From Eucalyptus grandis (Eukaryota; Streptophyta; Magnoliopsida; Myrtales; Myrtaceae): 64,000 bases of DNA. The stretch covers positions 56,303,864 through 56,367,863 of the forward strand of contig NC_052614.1 of assembly GCF_016545825.1 (NCBI RefSeq). The letters are read 5' to 3'. Made by a program: the position numbers and the translations under genes. Below are positions 1 to 9,743 of the stretch, one piece after another. Within the stretch, counting starts at the first letter, position 1. The number at the start of each line of letters is the position of its first letter. The notes under the pieces are model-generated. The model searched no databases. It saw only the letters and a program-made list of their open reading frames with translations, and was not told where the DNA came from.

Positions 1-560
1 CGAACTCATATAGATAATGAAATCACTCTTCAGTATCTCGGCCATAAAGTTTCACCACCAATAGAAGCTAAAGAATAATGTCATAAAAATTTCTAAAAGT
101 GGCGGTGCTGAATAATTAAGAGCACCAATGAGAGTAGTGGTAGTATGTTGAGAACTATCATTTTCCACTGACGAAATTGTTTTATAATTTTGATGCCGAA
201 CATCACACGATTGATAAAGCTACTTTTGATCTTTAAAGTGAGCCAACCAACAAAAACCAAGTTAGTCTTGGTCGTCTTCATTTGTGGTGAGGATTCGCAC
301 ATTATTAGTCTGTATTGAAAACTTCCACTCAATTCTAACCCCACACACCCTCCTTTTTCTTTAGAGAAACTTTTTTTTGGTTTCACTCAATCTCAATCTA
401 TTATGTATAGTAATTGCACAGTGGATACGCAGTGTTGCTACACGCATAAAAGATAAGAAAAAACTAGAAATTTACACCTCCTAATATGGACATAATTACA
501 GATTTCATCCCCTGTATTTTCCAGTTTACTCTTTACATCCTGAGACTAACATCTTTACAT
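1..560. repeat. Dispersed repeat, copy A
   Basis: This stretch aligns by eye, in the same orientation, with 35,285-35,870. The shared landmarks run in the same order: a block about unsplit 'caccacca' near 50 and 35,335, 'agagcaccaatgagagta' at 119 and 35,402, 'agctacttttgat' at 218 and 35,547, and a shared 'ctttacatcctgag/aag' end. The two copies differ by many substitutions and small indels, so the duplication is old. No open frame is shared between the copies, and I see no transposon ends. Its class is unknown. Confidence 0.6.
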
Positions 561-1200
561 TTAAATTTTCTGCGTGTATTGGAATGCGCGGTGATTTTGT
601 TGGGATTATAGGGGGCGGTTGGTTCAGTCTTTGCTCTCCACCTGAAGACATTATATAATTTCTATGAACCGTGTGGTGATTTTCTTTATTTCAATTATTT
701 CTTGTGTTTGGGTTGAAAAAAGCTTTGGAATGCCAAGTGAGTCTCTATAGCGCCTAATGTGTAGTACCCTGCAGAAAAGGAAAAGACTAATGAGAGCATC
801 TACTGGAAACCGGAGTTTTGTTCGTTGGATGAAAAGAGGTGTTGGTTCCCTCGTAATTCATTCTACGCCTCGCAAAGTCAATGACCAAATTAAGAACCAT
901 CCCAAAATTGAGGATTACAATACCACGTGACCTGCTCTTCTTTATTTGCCGTCGATACGCATGACCTTTTACATCCATAAAAAATTACATTAAAAAGGAA
1001 ACGCACGATCCTTTCATTTTAGAGGAACCAAACAACATGGCGTGTTGATTGGAAGGAAACAGCGCACGCGCTTGGCAGTTAATGTCTTTATTTCCCAGGG
1101 AGTCTATAAAAATTTCCAAAACTTGTTAAAAAGTCTTGGACAGCTTAAGGGGTGTCCACTTGCTAATGCACAATGTTTGGTGAGAAGGTGCTTTGCTAGC
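561..1200 (+). repeat. Fragment homologous to the upstream region of the TNL gene
   Basis: About 570-780 aligns with 43,060-43,290; both contain 'ctgaagacattat', 'tgtgtggtgatttt' and 'tttggaatgccaa'. About 970-1,190 aligns more weakly with 43,505-43,715; both contain 'acttgctaatgca'. The order is the same, so this looks like a duplicated TNL upstream region without the TNL coding exons. No TIR-coding sequence follows it. Within the repeat, the version at 43 kb keeps an open frame that this copy has lost. Confidence 0.55.
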
Positions 1201-1823
1201 ATCAGTCTTTGAGTTACTTATTGTAAAAATAATAATTTTTTGTAAATCACATACTCTTGAAGGAGTAAGTTCCATACTAATTTATAATTATTTATTATTT
1301 GATTTTTTATAGTCTTATGTATGAAATGCAGCTAGTCCTTAATCTTTCAATTGGCTCTATAAGTCTAAAACCTTCTTCGAAAAGTGCAATCAAATATTTC
1401 AACAAATAGTACCTAAAATTGCCCATGCATCACTAAAAAAATTAGCATCATCCTTAAATTACACTTTTCAACCTAATTTTAGGATTTAATTGTAATTCTC
1501 TTTATAAATGTTGTGCACTTAATTGAACCAATGATTATGACTCAATTGCACTTGTTGCTAAAGGCTATGGACTTGATTAAACCACTTGAATGGGTTATAA
1601 TTCAATGGCATTACTTACATAAGATTTAGTATTTGTGGTGCGACTTTACCCCTCAAGGAAGCATCGTCAAAGATACTAGAAAGTGACGGAACTGGACTAA
1701 AGTTACGCGTATAGTACATGAATATTCTTCCCTTTTTCCGCTTAAATAGCAATATTAAGGGACTCAGCCCGTATCCCCCTTCTCCGTAGATTTTGGTCCC
1801 AGCATATACGGAACGTGAAAATC
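1201..1823 (+). promoter_or_regulatory. Upstream region of WAK-like copy 1, decayed
   Basis: From about 1,330 this sequence aligns with the upstream region of WAK-like copy 2 (4,760-5,254). Landmarks include 'ttttaggatttaatt', 'agttacgcgta', 'gtacatgа'-like blocks and 'aagggactc'. Where copy 2 has a clean TATA box (TATAAAG at 5,183), this copy reads 'atattaagg' (near 1,752), so the TATA element appears lost. The start ATG that corresponds to copy 2 is at 1,824. Confidence 0.55.
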
Positions 1824-2682
1824 ATGTCCAAGTCGGTGTTTCAAATTCCTTTGCTTCTGGTTTCCCTCACGGTACAGCATCAGGAGCTGCACCTCGACTT
1901 ACAAGGATTGGCTGTAAAGAAAAATGTGGGATCATTACCATTCCATTCCCCCTCGGAATAGGAGCCGGTTGTTTCTTGAATGACTGGTACGAGATCAACT
2001 GCCAGAAAAACAATATGGTCATCCTAAATAAGATTGGATTGCGAGTTCTTAACATTTCACTCCCTGATTACCTTGGATCCTTGAACAGCATGATTAGCGT
2101 CCTTCTTCCTTCAGCTTACTCAAATGCAAGCTACGGGGGTGACGGACGTGTGCAGATGAACTTGAAAGGAAGTCAATCTGTCTTCTCTCCGACAAGGAAC
2201 GTCTTGATATCGGTGGGTTGCTACACCCTGGCGACAGTAAGTACTACAGAATCAGCTGTCGTCGGTCGTAGGTTGAAATGTGCTGAAACTGATACCAACA
2301 TTAGCCGGTCTAGTGCTCGTTCTGGAGGAATGATTGCAGCCGGACTACACTCCCCTTTAACCTTCAGGGCTTTAGTATGGATTTTAAAGTAAAAGGTGAA
2401 CATCGGGGGTGCAAGCACGCTTTCTTGAGGTCTGACTTTACAGGCTTATATCATTTGAAATTGAATGAGGCCGTTCTAGTGGTGCTGGAACGGGGGATTG
2501 CGAACAACATTGACTATGGACGTGACTTAGTTGCAGGATCGCATACTAAGTTGGGTCCTTGTGACTCCAGCGTGGTCAAAGAGCAAACCTGTCTTGCAGG
2601 ATTGTGGAAAAGGGTGATAACTCTTAACACCAAGAAAACAATTTCGAGATTGAGATGGGCGACTCAAATGATGCAATTGTAA
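1824..2682 (+). pseudogene. WAK-like receptor ectodomain, copy 1 (broken)
   Basis: This is the galacturonan-binding (GUB_WAK_bind) ectodomain of a wall-associated-kinase-like receptor. The family binds pectin at the cell wall and signals through a cytoplasmic kinase. The ATG at 1,824 opens a hydrophobic signal peptide, but a one-base loss near 1,875 compared with copy 2 puts the mature domain into another frame. That frame carries the conserved 'CGIITIPFPLGIGAGCFLN' stretch. A second frame change near 2,330-2,380 is needed to continue into 'GCKHAFLRSDF' and 'RGIANNIDYGRDL'. Several Cys are replaced; for example, the region equivalent to CSGRDGCC is disrupted. Homology fades after about 2,600, and no EGF, membrane or kinase exon follows. 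It is clearly a pseudogene. Confidence 0.8.
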
Positions 2683-2879
2683 TCGGAGTGGTATTCATCT
2701 CAATACCAAATCTAATGTCATTAACAGGGTCCTCATGAAAGGATCCTGAAAACTGATCTATGTTGATGATGCTCCATTCTTTCTCAAAACAAAATGACGA
2801 CAAACTTATGTCCCCAGCAATGGGAAAAATTACACCCGGCTTCTTAGATTAATGTACTCTACCCATCAAGCTTTGATAT

Positions 2880-3045
2880 TCCTATCCTCGGGGAAGCATC
2901 CCCAGAGATGCTAGGAAGTAACAGAGCTGGAAAAATTATGTGTACAATACATGAAAATTAAGGGAACCAGCCCATAGCCCCTTTCTCCATAGGTTTAAGT
3001 CCATCATCTTACGAAACGTGAAAATCATGTCCTTCGTTGTGGGGG
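2880..3045 (+). promoter_or_regulatory. Orphan WAK-like promoter relic
   Basis: This is a third copy of the sequence that sits just upstream of the WAK-like ectodomains. It has 'gaagcatc', 'aagtaacag', 'gtacaatacatga' and 'ttctccat', ending in 'cgtgaaaatcatgtcc', which is the start-codon context of copies 1 and 2. Homology stops right after the ATG TCC, so no receptor sequence follows. It marks a fourth, deleted tandem unit. The 190 bases before it (2,690-2,879) hold nothing I recognise. Confidence 0.6.
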
Positions 3046-3169
3046 AGACTCCTCATGATCACAATGTGCAACTTTTTGTGACTCAACGTTCTTTAGATAT
3101 TGGCCAAAATTTTTCTTTGGGTTAAAATATTAAGCAAGACTTAATCTTTATATTTTTTTTTTAAAAGGG

Positions 3170-3755
3170 AGAGAATTGCCCAAAAAGTCCTAAATTTATT
3201 ACAATTGTGTCAATTTAGTCCATTCAGCCAATTTTGGCCATCCTAAACTAACATGACAATTTATAATAATATTTTTTCAATTTTTTATTTATTTTTATTT
3301 TTCCTTTTTGTCCTTTTCTTTTTTTTCTCTTCTTTCTTCTTTTGCTTCTTTTCCCATGGTGGCTGGCGAGGCTTGCTAGCCACTAGGCAAGGACCGCAAG
3401 TGAGGCAGCTTTGCCTAGATCCAAGCGAGGGCCGAGGTCCTCATCAGCAGTTGCCAAGGGCTTCATGGCCGTTGCCTGGTGGTCGGCGAGCCTCAATAGA
3501 GCCTCACTAACCACTGTGGAGGAGAAAAAGCAAAAGAAAGAAGAAAAGGAAAAAGAAAAAGAAAAAATTAATAGAAATTCAAAAAAAAAATATCATTAAA
3601 AATTGTCAATGTCAATGCCTGGTTAAAATTGTCCGGATGGACTAACTAGTGCAATTACAAAAGATTTGGAATTGAATTGGTAAAAAAAGAAAGGTTTAGG
3701 ATTTAATTGGTATAATTGTAATAGGTTTAGGATTTTTTTGGTAATTTTCTCAAAA
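3170..3755. mobile_element. Inverted-repeat (MITE/foldback-like) element 1
   Basis: The left end, 'gagaattgcccaaaaagtcc' followed by taaatttattacaattgt, is an imperfect inverted match to the right end, which reads on the other strand gagaaaattaccaaaaaaatcctaaacctattacaattat. Inside the terminal repeats lie a pyrimidine-rich arm (about 3,255-3,350) and a purine-rich arm (about 3,525-3,595) that can pair. Between them is a GC-rich core (3,355-3,520). There is no transposase. I could not find a convincing target-site duplication. Open frames in the core are short and low-complexity. Confidence 0.6.
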
Positions 3756-4759
3756 AATAGGCTCTCTTGTCTCTCTGTCCCCTCATCGCTGAAAATAAAA
3801 AATAAAACAATGCCAAGAGTTCGGAATAATTTACGCAGTATGATCCAAAGCATTAGCAAATTAATTAGAGTATTTTAAAGCAAAAATCATTTTAGTTTTC
3901 TTCAATCCAAGTGCATGGGACACAACGTCTTCCACTGTGGAAGCGAAAAAACATGCCACATGATTCACGTTCATCTTCTACTTTTTTTTCTGGAGGGCCA
4001 ACAATATTCCCAAGCGCTGTTATGGATGGCTTGCGCAAATAAAGTATTGGGCTTGTTCCACGATGTACCGCACTCGAGAAAAATGAAAGTGATTTTTGCT
4101 TCAACAATGAGAGAGATACGACAATCCAACGTCGCATCACGATTAAAGAAATTATAAAGCAATCACTTTTGCTTTAATAAAAGTGAGATTTGCTTTCACT
4201 TTTCTAGATTGGAAAGATGCCAACACCCATTTCATTAGTCAAAAACAAAGAATCATGATTGTCGTATGATAAATTAGTCCGATGATTTTGCCATTCGAAA
4301 AGAGATTTTTGTTGTGAAAACCGGTTTTCCTTCTCAAGAAAAGAGAGGGAAAAAAATGTTGGAACATGAGAGCTAGGTCATCGAAAGTTGTTTCATTTGA
4401 GACAACAATTTGATTTTTGTGTTCATCTTGATAGAGCAAAATTTATTAAACTGATACTTACCCCAAAAAATTATTGAGTGGATATAACTCTGCTTATGCG
4501 TTAAAAAATTATCGAGTAGAATCTTTTTTTTCTTTGCTCAGTTTTAATGTGTTTAAAGGATCTACAGCAAAAGATCTTGAAGAGTCACCCATCTCGATAA
4601 TGTTCCCAGTGTTTCTCATGAAAAAAAAAAAGATGACTAAATTATCTAACAAACAATTGGAGAAGTCACAATTGGCTACTTTAATTAGTGTTCTCCACCT
4701 ATGAAGCTTTGACATTTCTGTTCTTAAGGAAAGGCGGACAAGAAGTCCAAAATCTTGTA
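3756..4759. other. AT-rich intergenic sequence
   Basis: Short open frames occur on both strands here, but none shows a recognisable domain or codon pattern. The end of this stretch (about 4,690-4,735) weakly resembles 2,855-2,900, so it may be part of the duplicated unit of the WAK-like cluster. Confidence 0.5.
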
Positions 4760-5254
4760 TATGGAATACAATCAAGTCCTAAATTCAATTAAGTCCCAAA
4801 CCTTCTTCAAAAGTGCAATTGAATCTTTTTATGAACAATATCTAAAATTGTTTCATGTCACTCAAAAAGTGTTTATAAATTGCACTTTTCAACATAATTT
4901 TAGGATTTAATTGCATTTTTCAATAAAGGTAGAGGAATTAATTTATTCAGTTGAAAAGTAAAGTAATTAGATTGCATTGTTTGCTAAAGGTTTAGGACTT
5001 AATTGAAACAATTTAAAAATTTTGGATTGAATTACATCCATATAAGATTTCGGACATTTAAGACTTGTAATGCAATTTTTTTCCCTAAGGGAAACATCTC
5101 AGAGATATTAAGAAGTAACAGATGGAATAAAGTTATGCGTACGGTACATGAGATTTTTCCCTTTTTTCCACTTCAACAAAGATATAAAGGGACTCCGCCC
5201 ATGCCTGCTTTCTCCATTAATTTTTGGTTCATGCACTTACGAAAGTTGAAAATC
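4760..5254 (+). promoter_or_regulatory. Promoter and 5' leader of WAK-like copy 2
   Basis: This region is collinear with the upstream region of copy 1. A good TATA box, TATAAAG, lies at 5,183-5,189, about 72 bases before the ATG at 5,255. That spacing is suitable for a transcription start near 5,215 and a short leader. An open frame continues upstream of this ATG, but that upstream part has no counterpart in the homologous copies as protein, so I take 5,255 as the start. Confidence 0.5.
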
Positions 5255-6154
5255 ATGTCGACCTCAGTGTTTCAAATTCTTCTGCTTCTGGTTTCCCTCA
5301 AGTTGCAAGCATCAGGTGCTGCACCTGGACTTGCGAAGCCTAACTGTCGTGAAACATGCGGGAACGTCACCATTCCCTTCCCCTTCGGAATAGGAGCCGA
5401 GTGTTTCTTGGATGACTGGTACCAGATCATCTGCCAACAAAACAACACGGTTCCCATTCTGAAGAAGATTGGATTGCGAGTTCTCGACATTTCACTCCCT
5501 GATCGATACCAAAATGGCATGATTGACATTAGCCTTCCTGTAATTTACTCAAATGCAAGCTGCGGGGGTGACGGACGTGCTGTGGGGGTAAGCTTGGAAG
5601 GAAGTCAATTTGTCTTCTCCCAGACAATGAATGTCTTTACATTGGTCGGTTGCAACACCCTGGCCACAGTGAATACCACAAAATCAGCTTTTGTCGGTTG
5701 CAGCTCGAGATGTGCTGAAACCAACACCAGCATTAGCAGCAATACTGCTTGTTCCGGGAGGGATGGCTGCTGCCAGACTAGGCTTCCCCTTAACCTTCAG
5801 CACTTTAGTGTGGATTTCAAAGAAGAAGGTGGACATCAGGGGTGCAAGTACGCTATCTTGTCGTCTTACTTTCCAGCTTTATATGATTTGAAATTGAATG
5901 AGACGATTCCAGCGGTGCTTGAATGGGGGATTGCGAACAATACTGACTATGGACGCAAGCTCATCCAGCAGTCGAAGACTACTACTTATCCTTCCGTATG
6001 TAGCACACAAAGCGGTTACAACAGTGAACTGCTATTTACACAGTGCTATTGCTTTGGGGGGTACTATGGTAACCCATATCTTATGGAAGGATGCAGAGGT
6101 AACACACTCCATCCTATCACGTTCTGTTTTTTTTTTTTTTATTTTGATAGATAG
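5255..6154 (+). CDS. WAK-like receptor ectodomain, copy 2; predicted secreted, no kinase
   Basis: The ORF of 299 residues starts at the ATG shared with the other copies. Residues 1-21 form a hydrophobic signal peptide (LLLLVSL core). Residues ~28-280 are a GUB_WAK_bind ectodomain with the family signature 'CGNVTIPFPFGIGAECF', the paired Cys pattern, 'CSGRDGCC', and the C-terminal 'QCYCFGGYYGNPYL...GC'. The expected phase-1 exon boundary is at 6,098 (GCAGAG|gtaaca). Downstream EGF, membrane and kinase exons are absent, because the intron runs straight into copy 3's exon 1 near 6,503. Reading through the donor adds 18 residues and stops at 6,154. The product would be a soluble, wall-located pectin-binding protein if expressed. 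Alternatively it could splice onward into copy 3, or it may be dead. Confidence 0.65.
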   Translation: MSTSVFQILLLLVSLKLQASGAAPGLAKPNCRETCGNVTIPFPFGIGAECFLDDWYQIICQQNNTVPILKKIGLRVLDISLPDRYQNGMIDISLPVIYSNASCGGDGRAVGVSLEGSQFVFSQTMNVFTLVGCNTLATVNTTKSAFVGCSSRCAETNTSISSNTACSGRDGCCQTRLPLNLQHFSVDFKEEGGHQGCKYAILSSYFPALYDLKLNETIPAVLEWGIANNTDYGRKLIQQSKTTTYPSVCSTQSGYNSELLFTQCYCFGGYYGNPYLMEGCRGNTLHPITFCFFFFYFDR

Positions 6155-6503
6155 TACGGAATGTGCTATCACATTCCGTATTTAGGGGCATCATGCAGTA
6201 AAGTGGCTTGTTCATTTCCAGATTTTTCTCTAAGAAGAACGCATTCACACTGTATAATGATTATATGCATGCTTTTCTACCTTCTTTTTGTTTGTTTTTC
6301 TGCCCAAGATTACACAAAGTGAATGCTCTTTCAAACAAAATTGATCAAATTATATTGATAATAATTTACTGGAATTACTGGGGAACAGGACGGTCCTTTA
6401 GTTACAAGTACAATATTTTAGCCATGGAATTAACAATTTATGAGGAAATGCAATCTATTAGTTTTGGTAATTTTACTCAAGGAGTTCAGTTTCGCTGTTA
6501 ATA
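6099..6503 (+). other. Orphan intron 1 of WAK-like copy 2
   Basis: This sequence aligns along its length with intron 1 of copy 3 (7,363-7,729). Shared landmarks are 'agtggcttgttcatt', 'cacaaagtga', 'ttatattgata', 'ggggaacagga' and 'taatatatt'. The alignment ends about 20-30 bases before where the EGF-exon acceptor should be, and the sequence changes abruptly to the signal-peptide coding region of copy 3. No acceptor plus EGF exon survives. Confidence 0.7.
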
Positions 6504-6524
6504 TATTTGCTTCTGGTTTCACAA

Positions 6525-6587
6525 CCATCAGGAGCTGCACCTAAACCATCAGGAGCTGCACCTCGACCATCAGGAGCTGCACCACCT
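6525..6587 (+). repeat. 21-bp tandem repeat x3 in WAK-like copy 3
   Basis: Three units of 21 bases (starting at 6,525, 6,546 and 6,567) begin 'ccatcaggagctgcacc' and encode PSGAAPK, PSGAAPR and PSGAAPP. The other WAK-like copies have a single SGAAP at the same place, just after the signal peptide. The expansion is in frame and would lengthen the Pro/Ala-rich linker before the first Cys. Confidence 0.85.
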
Positions 6588-8124
6588 CAAAGCCGTTACT
6601 GTGCTGAAACATGCGGGAACGTCACCATTCCCTTCCCCTTCGGAATAAGAGCCTGGTGTTTCTTGGATGACTGGTACCAGATCGCCTGCCAACAAAACAA
6701 CATGGTTCCCATTCTGAAAAGGATTGGAGTGCGAGTTCTCAACATTTCACTCCCCGATGAAGACCTGGGTGGCATGATTAACGTTAGTCTTCCTGTGATT
6801 TACTCAACTGCAAGCTGTAGGGGTGACGAACGTGGTGCAATGGTAAGCTTAAAAGGAAGTCCATTTGTCTTCTCCCAGACAAGGAACATCTTTACAGTAG
6901 TCGGTTGCAACGCTCAAGTGACAGTAAAAAGTACAGAATCAGCTGTTTTTGGATGCCGGTCGAAATGTGTCGGAGCCAACTTCACCAATAGCAACTATAG
7001 TGCTTGTTCCGAGAGCGAAGGATGCTGCCAGAGTTCGCTCCCCTTTAACCTGCAGGGCTTTGATGTGGATTTCGAAGAAGAAAGCGGAGATGAGGGGTGC
7101 AAGTACGCTTTCTTGGGGTCTGATTCAGCTGTTTATGATTTGAGATCGAGTGATACGGTTCCAGGGGTGTTGCAGTGGGGGATTGCAAACAATACCGACT
7201 ATGCACTTGACCTTTTCAAGCAAGGATACTATATCGTTAATAAATCTTTCTCCTGTATAAGATATAGAAGCTACAGCGTCGACAGTGGTGAAATACTATT
7301 TGTGCAGTGCCATTGCCGTATGGGGTATCGTGGTAATGCCTATCTTATTGGAGGATGCAAAGGTAAACATATTTCATGCTATCGCATTGGGAATTTAAAT
7401 GCACCATACAGCGAAGTGGCTTGTTCATTCCCAGATATTCCTTTGAGAAGAATTCATACACGCTGTTTAATAATCACATATATAATTTTTTTTTTTTTTT
7501 TTGGCCCAAGGATGCACAAAGTGATGCACTTTTAAACAAATTGAACTTATTATATTGATAAAAATTTACTGGAAATAAAGGGGAACAGGACAGTCCTTTT
7601 GTTACAAGCACGATGTTTTAACCCTGGAATTAGCAATTTTATGAGGAAATGCGACCTACTAGCCTCCTTAATTTTACTCAGGAAGATGGGTTTTGCTGAT
7701 AATATATTTATGATATCATTTGTCATCAGATATTGACGAATGTTATTCATGGTGCCCCGGGACTTGTGTGTTCGAACGGGACTCCTTTCGCTGCGTCGGT
7801 GGTGGAAAGACCAAGTTCATTCTTATTGGTAAGCAGATCTTTTAACCTAGAATTTTAGTCCGCTTCATGCTGGAGAATTGCTAGAAAAAGAACAGCATAG
7901 CATAAATTATGTTCAGAAAAGGTACATAAATAAGATTTACATTACCCTTCGTTCTAAAATGATTGTCCATTTGCTTGGTGATGATTATAGATAAGTTTCC
8001 ATCAATAGTACCTATCAAAACAACCTCAAAACTTTCTTCGTGCACTATTACTTATATTTGATGGCTAAGACAGCACTTAGAACTTTTCTAATGTTGCCGC
8101 TTCAGATCTATCAAAAGATTTTTC

Positions 8125-8240
8125 AGACCCCGACGCCCGAAGGTCGCGCCGAACCGACTCTCCGCCGCCGCCGCTCACCTTCTGCAGCCCCGACGGTTCC
8201 TACTTACTCCTTTTTTTTTTTTTTTCTAAAAAAAAAGTCG
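8125..8240. other. GC-rich island inside WAK intron 2
   Basis: About 85 bases of very GC-rich, CG-dinucleotide-rich sequence (8,125-8,210, with 'cgccgccgccg') lie in an otherwise AT-rich intron. They are followed by a run of T (8,211-8,225) and a run of A. It looks like an insertion rather than native intron. No family is recognised. Confidence 0.5.
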
Positions 8241-9743
8241 TATTTGAATTGGAACTATTACAATCATAATCAAGATGAATGCTGGTAGGAATTTTTTCAC
8301 TTTCATCAATGGGTTTCTAATTTCCTAGTAAGGGAGATTAGTTGTAGAATCCAGATTGTTGTATAAAAATATCACCTGATGGAACTTAGCAGGAGGCAAA
8401 TTAATTATTTAAGGTTTTTAAGAAAAATCCACATGAAAGGAGCTCGGGTTAATCACTCTTATATGATTTCCTCTTAATTGGATTCACTAAAATATTTTAT
8501 GATAAGACCTTATAGATAAAAGAAGGGTGCATTTTTTTGGACTTTTGCCCCTTAATTTTTTGTAATGCAGGGGTTGGGGCAGGCCTTGGGGCACTACTTT
8601 TGTGTCTTGTCTTATGGGGGCTGTACAAATACATCAAGAAGAGAAAAGAAATCAAGCTTAAAGAGAAGAACTTCAAACGTAATGGCGGTCTTTTGTTGGA
8701 AAGTGAGCTATCTTCTAAAGGCCATGTCAAGAAAAACAAATTGTTCAACTCCAAGGATCTAAAAAAGGCTACTAACAATTTCAACAAGGATAGGATACTT
8801 GGGCAAGGTGGATAGGGTACCATTTACAAAGGAATGTTGACAGATGGAAAAATAGTTGCTATTAAGAAGTCGCAAGCAATAGACGAGGGCAAAGTCAAAC
8901 AATTTATAAATGAAGTCTTCATTCTCTCACAAATCAACCATAGGAATATCATTAAGTTATTGGGGTGTTGCTTGGAGACAAAAGTCCCACTTTTAGTATA
9001 CGAGTTTATACCAATATTTGCATGACCCAAATGAAGAGTATCATGTATCATGGGACACACGCCTACGAATTGCAACTGAAACTGCAGGAGCCTTATTCTA
9101 CTTGCATTCGGCAGCCTCAATTCCCATATATCATCGAGACATCAAGTCCACTAATATCCTCTTGGATGAGAAATATCGAGCAAAAGTGGCAGATTTCGAT
9201 ACTTCCAAGTCTATTTCCCTCGATCAAACTCATGTAACCACATTGGTCCAAGGGACTTTTGGCTACCTAGATCCCAAGTATTTCCAATCAAGTCAATTTA
9301 CAGACAAAAGCGATGTGTATAGCTTCGGAGTTGTTCTTGTTGAACTCTTAACGGGACAAAAGCCAATCTCGTCACTGAGGGAACAAGAAGGCAGAAGCCT
9401 TGCAACCTATTTCATAATTTCAATGGAAGAAAATCGGTTGTTCGACATTGTAGATGCTCAAGTTTTGAAAGAAGGTAAGAAAGAAGAGATTGCATCATTT
9501 GCTAACCTTGCGAAAAGATGCTTGAACTTGAATGGGAGGAGCCGGCCTACAATGAAAGAAGTGGCAATGGAGTTAGAGGGGATGAGAAAGCTCCCAGATC
9601 CTTTGGGTATTCAGCAAAATCAAGAGGACCGAGAGGCAGCTGAATCTTATGCTGCTGCATGTAAGTCCAGCAAGTCAAACATTGACACCGATGTCACTAC
9701 ATTTTCGGATGTGCAGCCATTCTTACCTAGTGAGACGTGGTGA

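Larger units (their letters stand above)
6507..9743 (+). pseudogene. WAK-like receptor kinase, copy 3 (full layout, several lesions)
   Basis: Three exons are clear. Exon 1 (~6,507-7,362) encodes a partial signal peptide and GUB_WAK_bind ('CGNVTIPFPFGIRAWCF'). Exon 2 (7,730-7,828) encodes a calcium-binding-type EGF segment beginning DIDEC. Exon 3 (8,571-9,743) encodes the transmembrane helix ('GALLLCLVLWGLY'), juxtamembrane region and Ser/Thr kinase. All junctions are phase 1 and GT-AG. The kinase keeps the glycine loop, VAIKKS lysine and [12 protein letters not shown]. Lesions: no in-frame ATG at the 5' end; TAG at 8,813-8,815 in the glycine loop where the family usually has Gln; a non-triplet deletion at ~9,011-9,014 in the hinge (between EFIP and LHD); and DFG changed to DFD. 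It is a pseudogene. Exon sequences otherwise look recently functional. Confidence 0.85.

Noticed and set aside
5003..5254. Upstream extension of the WAK copy 2 frame
   Set aside because: The homologous copies conserve the ATG at the 5,255 position followed by a signal peptide. The extension overlaps the TATA box and is not conserved as protein.
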